This document shows positions 32,339 to 43,449 of a DNA stretch of 64,000 nt, piece after piece (positions within the stretch are counted from its first letter, which is position 1; each line of letters opens with the position of its first letter). The position numbers and the translations under genes are program-made. The DNA lies in the NCBI GenBank assembly GCA_026545765.1, contig CM048840.1:82550877-82614876 (forward strand), in the 5' to 3' direction. The DNA comes from Plantago major. Taxonomy: Eukaryota; Streptophyta; Magnoliopsida; Lamiales; Plantaginaceae. The notes under the pieces are model-generated. The model searched no databases. It was not told the origin of the DNA and saw only the letters and a program-made list of their open reading frames with translations.

Positions 32339-34907
32339 CACTGCAAGAAATTCCCGTTTAGCGACGGGGGATAGCGACGGATTGAGCGAATTCGCTCAAT
32401 CCGTCTCAAATCCGTCACTAATCCGTCACTAGTTGGCAACGGATATTTTTATCTGTCCTTATTTAGGGACGGATATTATATCCGTCCATAAATAAGTTGA
32501 CCAAAATTTAAAAAAAAAGAAAAAAAATTAAAAAGAAATCGATTTTACTATCCGTCGCTAAAATGGTTATAGAAAAGGGGCAGATCCCCTTTCTTCTCCA
32601 TTTTCGTTTCTACTTCTCCTTTCTTCTTCATTTCGCCATTTCCAATTTCCGACCAAAACTCCACCATTCCGGCCAATTTTGGAGTCTTTTCGAAGCTCGT
32701 GGGACAAGGAGTTCGGGTGGTCAATCAATTTCATCTTTCTTCAGCTTAATCGAAGGTATTTTGGCTAAAACCCTTACTTTGCCAAATTTGGGTATTTTGT
32801 TAATTTCGACTAATTTGAGCAATTGCATGTTTATTGTAAGTATGTAGTAGTTAGTTTAGCTTATATTACGTAGTGTGTTACCTTTGAGATGCGCAATTGA
32901 TATATTGATTGTGAATTTGGATTTTTAGTATAATGTTAGGATGTTTGTAAGTATGTAGGGCTTTTAATTTGATATTTTCGTATATGTAGTAGGATTGGGA
33001 AGATTTAGTTGAGTGTTTTGAAACCCTTACTTGTTGACAAAATTGGGAATTTTGTTAATTTCGCCTAATTTGATCAATTGTATGTGTGTATTGTATACTT
33101 AGTTGTTATGTGTATATATGCTTAGTTGTTGATTATCCCAACTTTTTGTGCTTAATATATGTCAAATGTATATGTTTTACATGCCTATTCATGTATTATT
33201 TACTAACACATTTTTTCCAGTAATTTCTTATATGCTTTTGTAGATGCCGCGCCAAAGGAAGTCCACATACCTTCCTCCCGGGTGTAGGGGTAGGGGGAGT
33301 CCATCGGGTTCTGGTGCAGGCAGTACACTCATATAACAGTTGTAGGTAACTATTGAAGCTCACTTCAGATTTGGCACCCTCAGCCTTACAACTCATTAGC
33401 CGAGACAACAAAGTCAACTCGGTGTGCTTCTTACACCCCAGCCAAATCGGCTTCTTAGCTGATTCCAACAAGTCAAAGAACACCTGATCCTCGGGATTCG
33501 GTGGCTCCTCCACATCCCCCTCGATTTTAGTTGTACTAGTGTCCATAAACTCTGGGCCTGCAGCATTAAACACCATTTCTTCGAATCGGTCATGAAAAGC
33601 ATAAGATGTAGCCGTATTTTGAGTACTAGAATTCTCATTTTGCTTCTTTCTTCGACGCTTCCTAGTATGCTCATATGAAATGAACGGTGTTGTTGTCTCA
33701 CCATGATCATGATTCCATACCTCATACTGAGGCACGAACCAATTACGTTTCAAGTACTCGACTACCGTTGTAGAAGGCAAATATTGCTTGTTCCTACATT
33801 TGTTCAATTTGCAAGGGCACTTTATCATCCCCTACTCAAACAAGCAGTCTGTGTCTGAGCAAATGTGATGAAGGCTTCAACCCCTTCCACAAAACTAGAC
33901 TGAATGCTGCTATTAACAGTGCGATGGTACATCCATAAACGATCGGGTTTCATTGGATGATTAACCTGACACGTCTGAATTTGTTAGGTTTATAACTATA
34001 CGCATTACGTATTGAATTTCATTACAATTCCAATTATTGGTCTATAATTACATTCTTAATTATAATACGTTTGAAATTTTATGAATTACGTTTAAAATTT
34101 ATTTTTATAAATTTCAAATTTCCAGTTAATTATTAAAATTACGAATTGTAGATTAAAATAGTAGTAATTCTTTCTAAGTTAATACGAGCCAATTATACTA
34201 CAACCACCAAAATCACTAAATGATCTCCAAACACTCAACCAAATCTTACTAATCCTACTACTTATATGAAAATATCAAATTAATTACCATACATACTTAC
34301 AAACATCCTAACATGATACTAACAATTCAATTTCACAATAAATCTATCAATTGAACAACCTCAAACTTAACCCACTACTTAATATAAGCTAAACTAGCTA
34401 GTAGAAACTTCTAAAAACATACAATTGCTCGAAATTAGCAAAAATTCCAAATTTAACAAAGTAAGGGTTTTAGACTAATACCTTCAATTACGGAAAAAAT
34501 AGCCGAAGAAGGATGAAATTGAATGGCAACCCGAGTTCCTTGTTCAACGAGCTTCGAAAAGAGTCCAAGATTGGCCGGAATGGTGGAGTTTTGATCGGAG
34601 TTGGCAATTGGCGAAAATGGGAAAGAAGGAGAAGAAAAAAGAAGCAGAAGTGATTTGGGGAAGAAGAAGGGCTTCTGCCCGTTTTCTAATAGGTTTAGCG
34701 ACGGATACGCCATCCGTCGTTAAGTACTATTTTTTTTTTTTTTGAATTAAGTCAACCTAATTAGCGACGGATTATCTATCCGTCTCTAATTAGAGACGGA
34801 TTAAATAATCCGTCGCTAATTAGCGACGGCGCTAATCAATAGCGATTAAAATTCGTTACTATATTTGTCGCTAAAATTCGTTATTATTTGGCAGTTTTCT
34901 TGTAATG
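32339..34907. mobile_element. CACTA-like element with long inverted arms
   Basis: The left end is CACTGCAAGAAATTCCC, and the right end CAGTTTTCTTGTAATG is its decayed inverted partner. TAGCGACGGAT-type subterminal repeats occur at both ends. The arms are inverted over several hundred bases: the stretch around 32,620-32,790 recurs in reverse at about 34,460-34,630. Between the arms is a transposase fragment (33,196-33,828). No clear 3-bp target duplication remains (TAT versus TTA), so the boundaries are approximate. Confidence 0.65.
33196..33828 (-). pseudogene. CACTA transposase N-terminal fragment (transposase-associated domain)
   Basis: This 210-residue minus-strand frame starts with IKCPCKLNKCRNK, then VVEYLKRNWFVPQYEVWNHDHGE. 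This corresponds to the 'transposase-associated domain' (PF13963-like) at the N-terminus of plant CACTA transposases, with its CPC-x3-KCRN zinc motif and a W-x-x-H-G/D end. The rest is acidic and low in similarity. The catalytic DDE part is absent, so the element could move only with help from another copy. It lies between inverted arms, where an internal deletion or rearrangement probably removed the rest. Confidence 0.65.
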
Positions 34908-34914
34908 TTAATTA

Positions 34915-35037
34915 GGCTGTGTTCTCTTCAACTGAAAACTCATTCAATTCAGTTCAGTTCAGTTCTGCTTAGTTATATTTTATACTACAATTCAGTTCAG
35001 TTCAGTTCAATAAATTTCAGTTGAAAAGAACAGAGCC
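34915..35037. mobile_element. Tourist-type (PIF/Harbinger) MITE
   Basis: A 123-bp element with ends GGCTGTGTTCTCTTCAACTG and CAGTTGAAAAGAACAGAGCC, flanked by a perfect TTA duplication (34912-34914, 35038-35040). The interior is TTCAG repeats. The TTA duplication with GGCTSTGTTC ends is diagnostic. It lies seven bases from the end of the CACTA-like element. Confidence 0.85.
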
Positions 35038-35040
35038 TTA

Positions 35041-35982
35041 ATGTACTACGAAACTAGATATTTTGAAATGTTTGGTTGTATCTCCATAAGATCTAGAGAG
35101 TGAAAGTGTAATACTGACTAGTGTACGTTTCATATGGCATCTCACTCACTTTGGAAACTTGTTTGAAGTTTCAGCCAAAAAATGACAAATTAAGACACAC
35201 TGCCATTTACCATAGTGGTAGTATAATACAAACTTTTTCGGAAAAATAGAGAAATTATCATGGTGTTTGGTATTTAATTTCAAGCTCAATTTGAATTGAG
35301 TTTGAGATTGATAAATACTCCCCCTCCGTCATATATTAAACTATTGAAATTAGATTGTGGAAGTAATAACTAAACAAAATTTGAGTTTTGTATTTAGTAT
35401 TAAATTATGATACTAATAGGGTTTAATATGATATTTGAGTTTTGAAATTGATGAATAGTAATTAAACTCGAGTAGTATATTGTCGAGTGGAGAAACAAGC
35501 ATAAAACTTTGGTAAAACTCAACTCGAGCTTAAAGTCAAACACACAGTATATATTTCCGCCAATAGAATCCACATCACATGCTAGTCTACAAATATTGAT
35601 TAAACTTGAACATACTGCATTAATAATAAACATGTAATAATTTAACATTATAAATGGTCAGAGCCGAATCAACTCCCAAGCCAAAGGAATGTTACTGAAA
35701 AATGGATATAAATATTTTTTTAAAAAATAATCGAACCTACTCGAGTAACAAGAGGGTCGAGCCCTATTATATTTAATAACAAAGCGAGCTCAAAGTTAGT
35801 CTCAAGTTTGACTCGAACACCATATCGAACGAGCAAGTTGGACACCTCTCACCCGAAATGACCGGGTGTAAGAAATGGTATATGTGGCTATCATCGTTTT
35901 GACACCAAATCTGATAGATTTATAAATATCTAGCTCTACACCATCGAATTTTTCATTACTGCCTGTTTCTACATGTACAGCC
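35041..35982. other. Upstream region of the UPF0114 gene
   Basis: AT-rich. A Stowaway-like left end (ACTCCCCCTCCGTCA) is visible near 35,315 without a partner. No gene seen. The proximal part should hold the promoter and leader. Confidence 0.45.
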
Positions 35983-38174
35983 ATGAATCTTTGTAACAAA
36001 GCTTTAACCAAACCACCATTACCAGGATTGTTTACCAGCACAAGAAAATCAATTCCAAATATCAAATGGCTCCATGACGTTCACATTTCCACCACAAAGT
36101 GTTTGTCAGTACACAATCATCAACCACTGCTTCAGACGGCCGAACAAGCTATCGAACCAGATGCTAGTTCCGGTGTGTCCTATAATCCTGACAAACACAA
36201 GTTGGAAAATCTAGAGGTCTTCATAGAGAAGGTGAATTATAATCAAATGTATATATAATATACTGTCTTCTTGAGATGACAGGTACTCTGTTTCTTACGT
36301 TCTTGATCGATTTGATTTATGCATACACTTTGCAGGTTATTTATAGCTGTAGGTTCTTTGCTATTCTCGCGGTTTGGGGATCGTTGGTCGGTTCTTTCCT
36401 CTGTTTCTTCAAGGTATGTATCATGTTCCTGACTAATTAGCCTATTTGCATCTGCCTGCTGTGAATCTGTCATGTAATATGTGATTTTTCCAGAAAAAAG
36501 GTTGGAACCTTCAGATTGTATTTGTATGCAATTGGTTCTTGTCAAATAGTTGATCAGGGGTGATGAGAGTAAAATCAGTCAGGTCGGATTTAAGTCATCT
36601 AAGGTACCTGTAAGGGAACGGAAGGGGTTAGACCCTTTTGTCCGGAAGTTCATTTAACATGGACCTCTTAGCTAAGGTTTTAAGAAAGGGGGAATCCTTA
36701 AAACCAACTACTTTATCAACAAACTTGAGTACTGAGTTTAACCGATCAAACATGCAAGTAATTGGGTGCCATAAGTAATTAAGTCTGCAATCTGGACAAT
36801 GCTTAATCCATCGTTGAGGGGTTTCTGGATTATCTGGAGTCTGGAACCGTCCTTTTTGCATCAATTGAATCCGCTTTGAGTCTTTATAAAGCTTAGGTTA
36901 CGTGTTGCTGCACAGACTTTCTCAGGTTACATTGGATAGCAATTCATTTGCGAGTCCTGGTTAAGTTACCGTCGCTTGGTTCAGTGTAAGTACCAGGTAA
37001 TAAATTATGTGCAGTACTATATTGAAGTCAAGATTCTGGGGCAACTAATCGTAGCGGATTTATACCTGCATATTCGAAGTAATAAATGAATCTTATGCAC
37101 AGTCCAGAAGAAGACCTTTTACAGATTACCTAATATTGCCATCAGTATTCCAGTATTAGTTCGTCATGAAATGGAGAACGTAACTTTAAGATGGTCTGAT
37201 CTGTGTCAATTGTATATATATATGTTATGTTTTTTTACTCAAAAATGGCAGGAACTATATGCTAGGCACTCAGGTAGCCGTGTTGTTACTTTGCTAATAA
37301 GCTAAAATTGTATATACAAATTCAGTAGGATCAATTCGAAAACTAAGTGGACTCCAGTCGATGTTGGTATGTACCACACAACTGAAACTACAAAGTACAC
37401 AGAAGCAGACTAGAGTTGGATCGATGTAACCAAAATAGTCATGCATGCGTTCCATTGAACTGATATGCAAATGAACTAGTAGTATTTTACATTAGTCAGC
37501 CTGTTTTTGTTTACCGAGAACATAGAGGAAAATTTTCTTAGAGCAACTGACAAAATTATGGTCATATTTAGGGATGTGTGTATGTGGCTTCATCATTTCA
37601 CGGATACTTGGCGGACAGGACGAAAGTGATTTCATGGCTTGTTGAGGCTACTGGTATGTATATTTATGTTTATTCGTCCCAAGTAGAATTTATTCTGTTG
37701 AATTAAGTTAACAACGATATGCTGCAGATGTCTACCTTCTCGGAACTGTGATGCTTGTCTTTGGAATGGGCCTGTACGAGCTGTTCATAAGTAACTTGGA
37801 TAAACAACAGTCAGTGCCTACTGAATACAGATCGAATCTGTTTGGGCTTTTTGTTCTCAAGGTTTCTCCACTTCTCTACTCATAAAACCATTTTTAGTTC
37901 ATAAAGTGTTCATGCTGAATGATCAAAATTGATCCTGATCTTCTGCTTCTCTCTGTATGTAACTAATCAGGAACGACCACGATGGCTGGAAATAAAAACA
38001 GTGAATGAACTGAAAACGAAACTTGGACACGTTATAGTGATGCTACTTCTTATTGGTTTGTTTGATAAGAGCAAGAAGGCAGTGATACAATCTCCTCTGG
38101 ATCTGCTTTGCTTCGCTGCATCCGTGCTCCTTTCCTCTGGTTGCCTCTTTCTGCTTTCCAAGCTAAATGACTGA
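35983..38174 (+). CDS. UPF0114-family membrane protein, probably plastid-targeted
   Basis: Five exons with GT-AG joins: 35983-36231, 36336-36413, 37572-37653, 37728-37861, 37971-38174, giving 248 residues. The N-terminus (about 1-60) is rich in basic and hydroxyl residues, like a transit peptide. Hydrophobic segments lie in exon 2 (FFAILAVWGSLVGSFLCFF), exon 4 (YLLGTVMLVFGMGLYELFI) and twice in exon 5 (VIVMLLLIG, LLCFAASVLLSSGCLFLLS). The D-V-Y-L-L-G-T-V-M-L-V-F-G-x-G-L-Y-E-L-F block and L-K-x-K-L-G-H-V-I-V-M-L-L are hallmarks of UPF0114, the family that includes bacterial YqhA and plant plastid proteins. Biochemical function is not established. The start codon has a good context (GCCATGA). 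Intron 2 is unusually long (1,158 bp). Confidence 0.85.
36414..37571 (+). other. Intron 2 of the UPF0114 gene
   Basis: GTATGT donor at 36414 and a TATTTAG acceptor at 37571. Much longer than the other introns here (about 75-110 bp). A minus-strand frame at 36,628-36,864 with a C-P-D-C motif may be a fragment of an unidentified inserted element, but no ends are visible. Confidence 0.6.
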
Positions 38175-38956
38175 GGTTATATAATTTCCATGTACATACT
38201 TCACTTTAGCTTGCTTGATACTAGTTGAACTGAGCCTATGGAGCTCCTGATCCATACTCGATGGGTCTTTAGCTGTAATATCTACTAAAAATGCTTAGTT
38301 ATGATATACGAAATATCATTAATAGAGCTAGTAAAAACAGATAAGCTGAAGATCTGCGACTTGTAATGAAGGCAAGATTCATACAATCCATCATTGCATA
38401 TGTTTTGTGTACTTGAAAAACAGGATTAATGCTGGTAATATGTCCGGCTACACGATAAGTGAAACTTCACTGCAGGTGGCTAAGAAACAGTTAAATTCTT
38501 CTTGTGTTCATAAAGAAGCATCTAGTTGTCTCTTAACACAATTTGAATCACAAATCTCCTCCCAGTGGCCCCTTGCATAAGCTGAGCGGGAATAGAACCT
38601 TACTGGAGTGGCGGAAGAAAATGCCCCAAGGTGCCTATACTATTGGCAGAGTAGGAGTCATACCTTCAGTAAACTTGATTGTAATAAACCGTGTTGATTG
38701 CGGAAATAAAACGTATTAAGTGCTATTATTCCTTGCTTGTGTTACTTACATCTCTATATGTGACGAACACTTGAACAATTATCTAAAATCTATATTAGCA
38801 TCATGTAACCTTCAATCAATCTAGCATAAGTCGGACTTATTCAGTGGATTAGATTCAAAAGGTTGATGTTCATCAAACTGAGTCACCGGCGGATAAAAGT
38901 ATGAAGATAAAGTCGTTAGTATTTTCTTCGAACATTATATGAGTTAGCTTATCAAA
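38175..38956. other. 3' region of the UPF0114 gene and intergenic DNA
   Basis: No further gene is visible before the copia-type element begins at 38957. Confidence 0.5.
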
Positions 38957-39312
38957 TGTTGAGTATCCAGCCTATTAGCTCACTGTTGAGCCCCCTCTTT
39001 GACTCTTCATGTTCATAAGCATGCTTCAGCCTCCATTGTTGAAGATGGAAGAATTGACTAAAGAAAATTGAGGCAAATTCATATGAACACCATTGTTGCT
39101 GCTATGAAGCTAAAATTTCAGCTATAAATAGAGAAGCTAAGATGAATTGTAGAGCACACACAACACACAAAACATAGAAAGATTGAAGTAGAGAGAAAAA
39201 GAGGGAAAGTGTGAAGGGGGTTGGTTTTTTGTACTGTTGTAGAGCCGTAAGTTTAGCTCCTCCTACATGTAATTTTGTTCTTGTTGAATAAAAGAATTTT
39301 CCAACCCCAACA
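38957..39312 (+). repeat. 5' LTR of the copia-type element
   Basis: 356 bp, starting TGTTGAGTATCCAGCC and ending CCAACCCCAACA. The 3' copy is longer by a short insert near 49,780-49,805. It contains a TATA-like GCTATAAATAGAG near 39,120. Confidence 0.85.
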
Positions 39313-39314
39313 AG

Positions 39315-39330
39315 CAGTATCAGAGCCATG
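39315..39330 (+). other. Primer-binding site (initiator tRNA-Met)
   Basis: GCAGTATCAGAGCCATGG follows the 5' LTR by two bases. It matches the TATCAGAGCC core of the tRNA-iMet primer site used by most plant copia elements. Confidence 0.7.
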
Positions 39331-39768
39331 GTTGAGCTTTAGAATATTTTTTTTCCACTTTTCTCTCATTTTCGGTCATTCAGTTTTTATGTCAAAAATA
39401 AGTTTTTGAGAGGTAATTCGGAATAATCGTGTGTCAATGATTCCGATTTTTTCGTGATTTTTGGAGTACCGGAAGCCACTGAGTCGCTACCGAGTTAATT
39501 AACGAGTTGAGACCGAGTCGTCCGAGTGACTCAGCTGTCTTGTTGGAGAAGAAAGGGTCCAGACTCGTTACCCTGATCCAGTCCAGGTCCAAACCCGCCG
39601 GTTCAAGTGAAGAAACCGGTTCAATCCCGGTTCGAGGCCTTACATTCCGATTTTCAAAGAAGTGAGACCGGTTCCTAAGGTTTTTGGCCGTTCCGGATCC
39701 AACGTTGGGCTCCGTTTTGCCTGATTCTTCTCTCAGAATTCAGTACGAGCAAAATAGCCACTTTGGTC

Positions 39769-40616
39769 ATGGAGAATTACCTGTCCGGGTCGATGATTCA
39801 TTTGTTGCCGACAAATTACAACTTATGGAAGCCCAGGATTGAAGATTTGCTTAATTTGAAGGATTTAGCAGATCCTTTTAAAAATGAAGGTGCCGAACCG
39901 GGGACTATATCTGATGCTGTGTGGACAAAAATGAACAACAAGACAGTGGCTCAAATTCGACAATGGATCGATCATAGTGTCTTTCACCATGTGGCACAAG
40001 AACAAAGTGCCTATGGTTTATGGTCTAAGCTTGAAAACATGTATAAGCGAAGACGGCGCGTAACAAGACACTGTTGATGCATAGGCTAATAAACCTGAAG
40101 TTGATAGGTGATACCTCAATCTCAGAGCACACAAGTCAATTTCAAGACTTGGTGAATCAGCTTGCTGCTGCTTATCGGGTTCTAGGTGATGAAGAGCAAG
40201 CTATACTGCTCTTAAGTTCTTTGCCTGAAAATTGGGAAACCTTGGTAATTACTCTAAGCAATTCCGCCCCTGAAGGAAAAGTGTCGATGGAGATGGTTAC
40301 CGACGCTTTGGTCAACGAGGAGGCCCGTAGAAAGGAGACTCGCACAGATGATTCGTATGCCCTTGTTTCAGAATATAGAGGAGGTCGAGGACGAGCTAGA
40401 GGCCGAGGTCAAGGCATGAACCGAGGCAATTCAAATGATTTTGGAGATACAAGTGAGAATGCATATACAGATGATGGAATTGTTATATGCAACTATTGTC
40501 ATATTCCCGAGCACAAGAAGAGGAACTGTCGAAGGTTTCCAAGAAAAAATGTGCAAGAGGGGCCGAGCAACGAAGATGGTGAAGTGATGGTCACCATCTC
40601 ATCTGATGTTGCTTGA
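39769..40616 (+). pseudogene. Copia-type gag with zinc knuckle, frameshifted
   Basis: The first frame (ATG 39769 to about 40,077) has NYNLWKPRIEDLL, QWIDHSVFHHV and GLWSKLENMYKR, the usual start of plant copia gag (UBN2-type). The protein then continues in another frame from about 40,074 (LINLKLIGDTSI, ISEHTSQFQDLVNQL, EEQAILLLSSLPENWE). It ends with an Arg/Gly-rich stretch and a CCHC knuckle C-N-Y-C-x4-H-x4-C. The frame change near 40,060-40,075 breaks the ORF. No pol follows. Such gag-only elements can be mobilised by the enzymes of a related full element. Confidence 0.8.
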
Positions 40617-40629
40617 TCATAGATTGATC

Positions 40630-40863
40630 ATCTTTCTCCACGGTAATCCGGAGGGATAGAGATCAGTGTCTAGATCGGATTACCTCTACAACGGGTGCCC
40701 TTTTCCATGGTTTTCGGAGCAGGATGGTGGTTTCCATTTCTCATGGTGTTCGAGAAATGATCGTGGTTTTACCCTTCTTTTGGCGCATAAAAATCACGAG
40801 GTGTGCTTTCTCTATGGTTTGCGGAGAAAGAGAAGTTAACCTTTCCTACGATGTTCAGGAAAG
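40630..40863 (+). repeat. Array of short hairpins with related loops
   Basis: Several perfect small stem-loops follow gag. CATTTCTC/GAGAAATG (40735-40742, 40752-40759) has loop ATGGTGTTC. CTTTCTC/GAGAAAG (40806-40812, 40824-40830) has loop TATGGTTTGCG. CTTTCCT/AGGAAAG (40841-40847, 40857-40863) has loop ACGATGTTC. Weaker members lie near 40,637 (CTCC/GGAG), 40,704 (TCC/GGA) and 40,762-40,798 (CGTGGTTTTA/TAAAAATCACG). Loops share an A-Y-G-R-T-x-T-T-C pattern while stems change on both sides. Confidence 0.6.
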
Positions 40864-41003
40864 AAATATGATGTGTCGAGCAGGGGGAGCTCGGATCAGC
40901 ACCAACCGTTATTCAACGCAACCTCAAGTAAGTCATTTTTGTTGGGGGGGGGGGGGGGGGGTTCGGTGTGGTGATATTATGAGTACGTAATCTGTAAGGA
41001 GAT

Positions 41004-42457
41004 TGATGTGACAATGACATGTGCGATATTGCATGCTTTTAGACTCTCGATTTTACCTTAGATTCAATATTTATATCGTTTTATGGTCAAATACCAACTT
41101 CGTATGTATTTTGTAGGTCGTGATCGCGTTTTTGAGGAATTGCACGATTTCAGGCGTCAAAACGACATAATTGTGCGAACTAAAGAAAGTTAAGCAAATA
41201 CGCCGGATTGGCCGTTGCATGAAGTTCGAGGAGTCAAAACATGTCACGTGACCAACCAATGCAAAGGTAATTGAAGATGCTACAACTTTGTAGAAGACAT
41301 GTTCAAAAGTGCAAAACCGATGAAAGTAAGGGAATACGACAATTCTACATGGAGCTAGAGAAGTCCGACGAAGTCGTGCTACCTACCGTTGCGAAGATCT
41401 CGAAAAAACATGAAATGTTGTAGGACGCTTTCCGAGGAAACGAAGTTACGAAGCCCGAAATCGAAAAACGAAGAAAACAGATAGAAAGCTGAACAAATCG
41501 AGCTCTGCGGCCCACAGGGGGCCTTTGGGCCGCAGAGAGCCTTGTGCGGCCCACAGGGGACTGCAGTGGCTCGGGAATGTTCCAGAAAGAGGCCTTTTTG
41601 CTATCCAACAGGCCAGAGCCCGCCATTTAACCTTCCTTAATCATTAAAGGCGGCCAAAGCATGAAAATTCAACTATAAATAAGACCTCTGGGTCTCATAA
41701 TTCTACACCGCTCACACAAGAAGTTTCTAAGAGAGGACCGATCCTCGGGAAGTGAAACCCCGAATCATTGTTGTCAGCACCCAGAAGGAGGAAACCCTAG
41801 AAGCAGCACGGAGACATCAGAGACTAAGCTTCTTCTTCTTCTTTCTCTTTCTGATTTCGATTTCTGTCTTAGTATTACTATGAGTAGCTAACTTTCTCTT
41901 CTATAGGAGAACCGCCGTAACTCAGCTTTTGCTACTTCTTTATATACCGTGATATATTAATGGAATAGTTATTAGACGTAAATCGTGGTTATACAACTCT
42001 ATACATCCTTCGTGGTGTGATGTTCTGCTGAGTAACATAGTAGTTTCATTGAACTAGGTATGGTACTTTCACATCAGATCCGCACTATAATATTATGCCT
42101 CATTGCCGTTAGAGGTAATCGCGTAGGATTTTAGTTAGGAGTTGGGAGTAGCCGAGTAGCATAGTAGAGGGAGGTCGGGGATCCTTTACGCCTTCGCACC
42201 ATCGATTACAACTCTTCAATTTAGGGTTTACTGCGATTCAATTAATCTGTTTGCAATCATTCTGTTTACTTTCTGCATACAATTCATATACGTGATTTGC
42301 TTGTTCCTATGCTAAGTGTCCGTGGAGAACGACATCCTGAGTCAGCTTTCCGCTATAAACTGTCGATTTGAGGACTTCCGACTTATAAATTTAATCTTGA
42401 TTTTATTTAGGGATTACAGGTTCTACAACGAATATTGAAATCTCTGAGTGCACATCA
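41004..42457 (+). repeat. 5' LTR of the Athila-like element
   Basis: About 1,454 bp, starting TGATGTGACAATGACATG and ending GTGCACATCA before the primer site. A TATA box (CTATAAATAAG) lies at about 41,673. A G+C-rich 11-bp hairpin, CTCTGCGGCCC/GGGCCGCAGAG, sits at 41503-41513 and 41527-41537. Confidence 0.75.
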
Positions 42458-42462
42458 AAATT

Positions 42463-42480
42463 TGGCGCCACTGTCGGGGA
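42463..42480 (+). other. Primer-binding site of the Athila-like element
   Basis: TGGCGCCACTGTCGGGGA lies five bases after the LTR. Sites of the form TGGCGCCGTTGCCGGGGA are usual in Athila and Tat elements. Confidence 0.75.
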
Positions 42481-42830
42481 CACTTGACCGCTCAAGCAAG
42501 TTTTGATCATCCAAGATAAGTTGAATTCTGTCTTTCGCTTTACTTTATGCACTGTCTTTCAATTCGTACAGCATAAACCCAAAAAAATTATATATAATCT
42601 GTAGGAATCGATTTCCTCAGGAAAAAATTCAAAAATATTTTCTTTTCAGTATTTGTTAGTTTACTTTTAGTTATGTCAGGCTAACTTACTTATGCAAGGG
42701 TTAGCCAGGATCTTTGATTACTTGATTTTTACATGATGGAATAATTTTAGCATCTATGTTGATATACGATTGTCGTTCATACCTGTGCTGTTTGAGGAAA
42801 GATGCATTGTTTATTTATGTTTGTCGCATG

Positions 42831-43441
42831 TAGGGATGGCAATTTTGCCCACCCGGGCCCGGGCCGGTCAAGCCCACTTTGACCAGCCCATTAGGGCTTA
42901 TGGGTCGGGCCTGGGCCTAACTTCCAGGCCCGTGAGCCCGGCCCGACATATATACATTTATATAGTAATATATGTTACATTTATATATTTATATACTGTG
43001 TATTTAATTTTTATATGACTGTAAATCATAACTACATTAAACATTGAAGTATACTAATAAAAATAATTATCTTGAAATGAATTATATAAAATGATACTTC
43101 AATGAATGTTGTAGTCTACTTGTAGAATCGTTTTCTACTTCAAGTGTTTGTAAGCAAGTAGATTAATGGAGGATTCGAGAGTAGAAAAAAATAGCATTTG
43201 CATTCTTCATATCAAACTAGTTTTTGTTGGAAACAGAATCTTATACCTATGTATATATATTTCTTCTAATCTACATTCAAAAATATATATGCTGTGTATA
43301 TATATCCAAGCCCGGCCCAGCCCACATCGGGCTCGGGCCTGGGCCCAAGTTCTAGGCCCGGTCCGAGCCATGGGCCGGGCCTGTGAAAATATGTCCGGGC
43401 CCAGACCGGGCCTCAAGAAGCCCGGCCCATTGCCATCCCTA
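42831..43441. mobile_element. Non-autonomous hAT element
   Basis: 611 bp with inverted ends TAGGGATGGCAAT and TTGCCATCCCTA and a perfect 8-bp target duplication GTCGCATG (42823-42830, 43442-43449), the hAT signature. Subterminal blocks rich in GGGCCGGG/CCCGGCCC occur on both sides (about 42,855-42,950 and 43,305-43,430). The AT-rich middle has no transposase. Confidence 0.88.
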
Positions 43442-43449
43442 GTCGCATG

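Noticed and set aside
39600..39645. GGTTCGAGGCC-like sequence suggesting a tRNA T-arm
   Set aside because: No matching acceptor, D or anticodon arms were found nearby. It lies in the copia leader.
40940..40962. Poly-G run as a regulatory element
   Set aside because: A homopolymer of about 18 G is prone to assembly error, and nothing around it supports a function.
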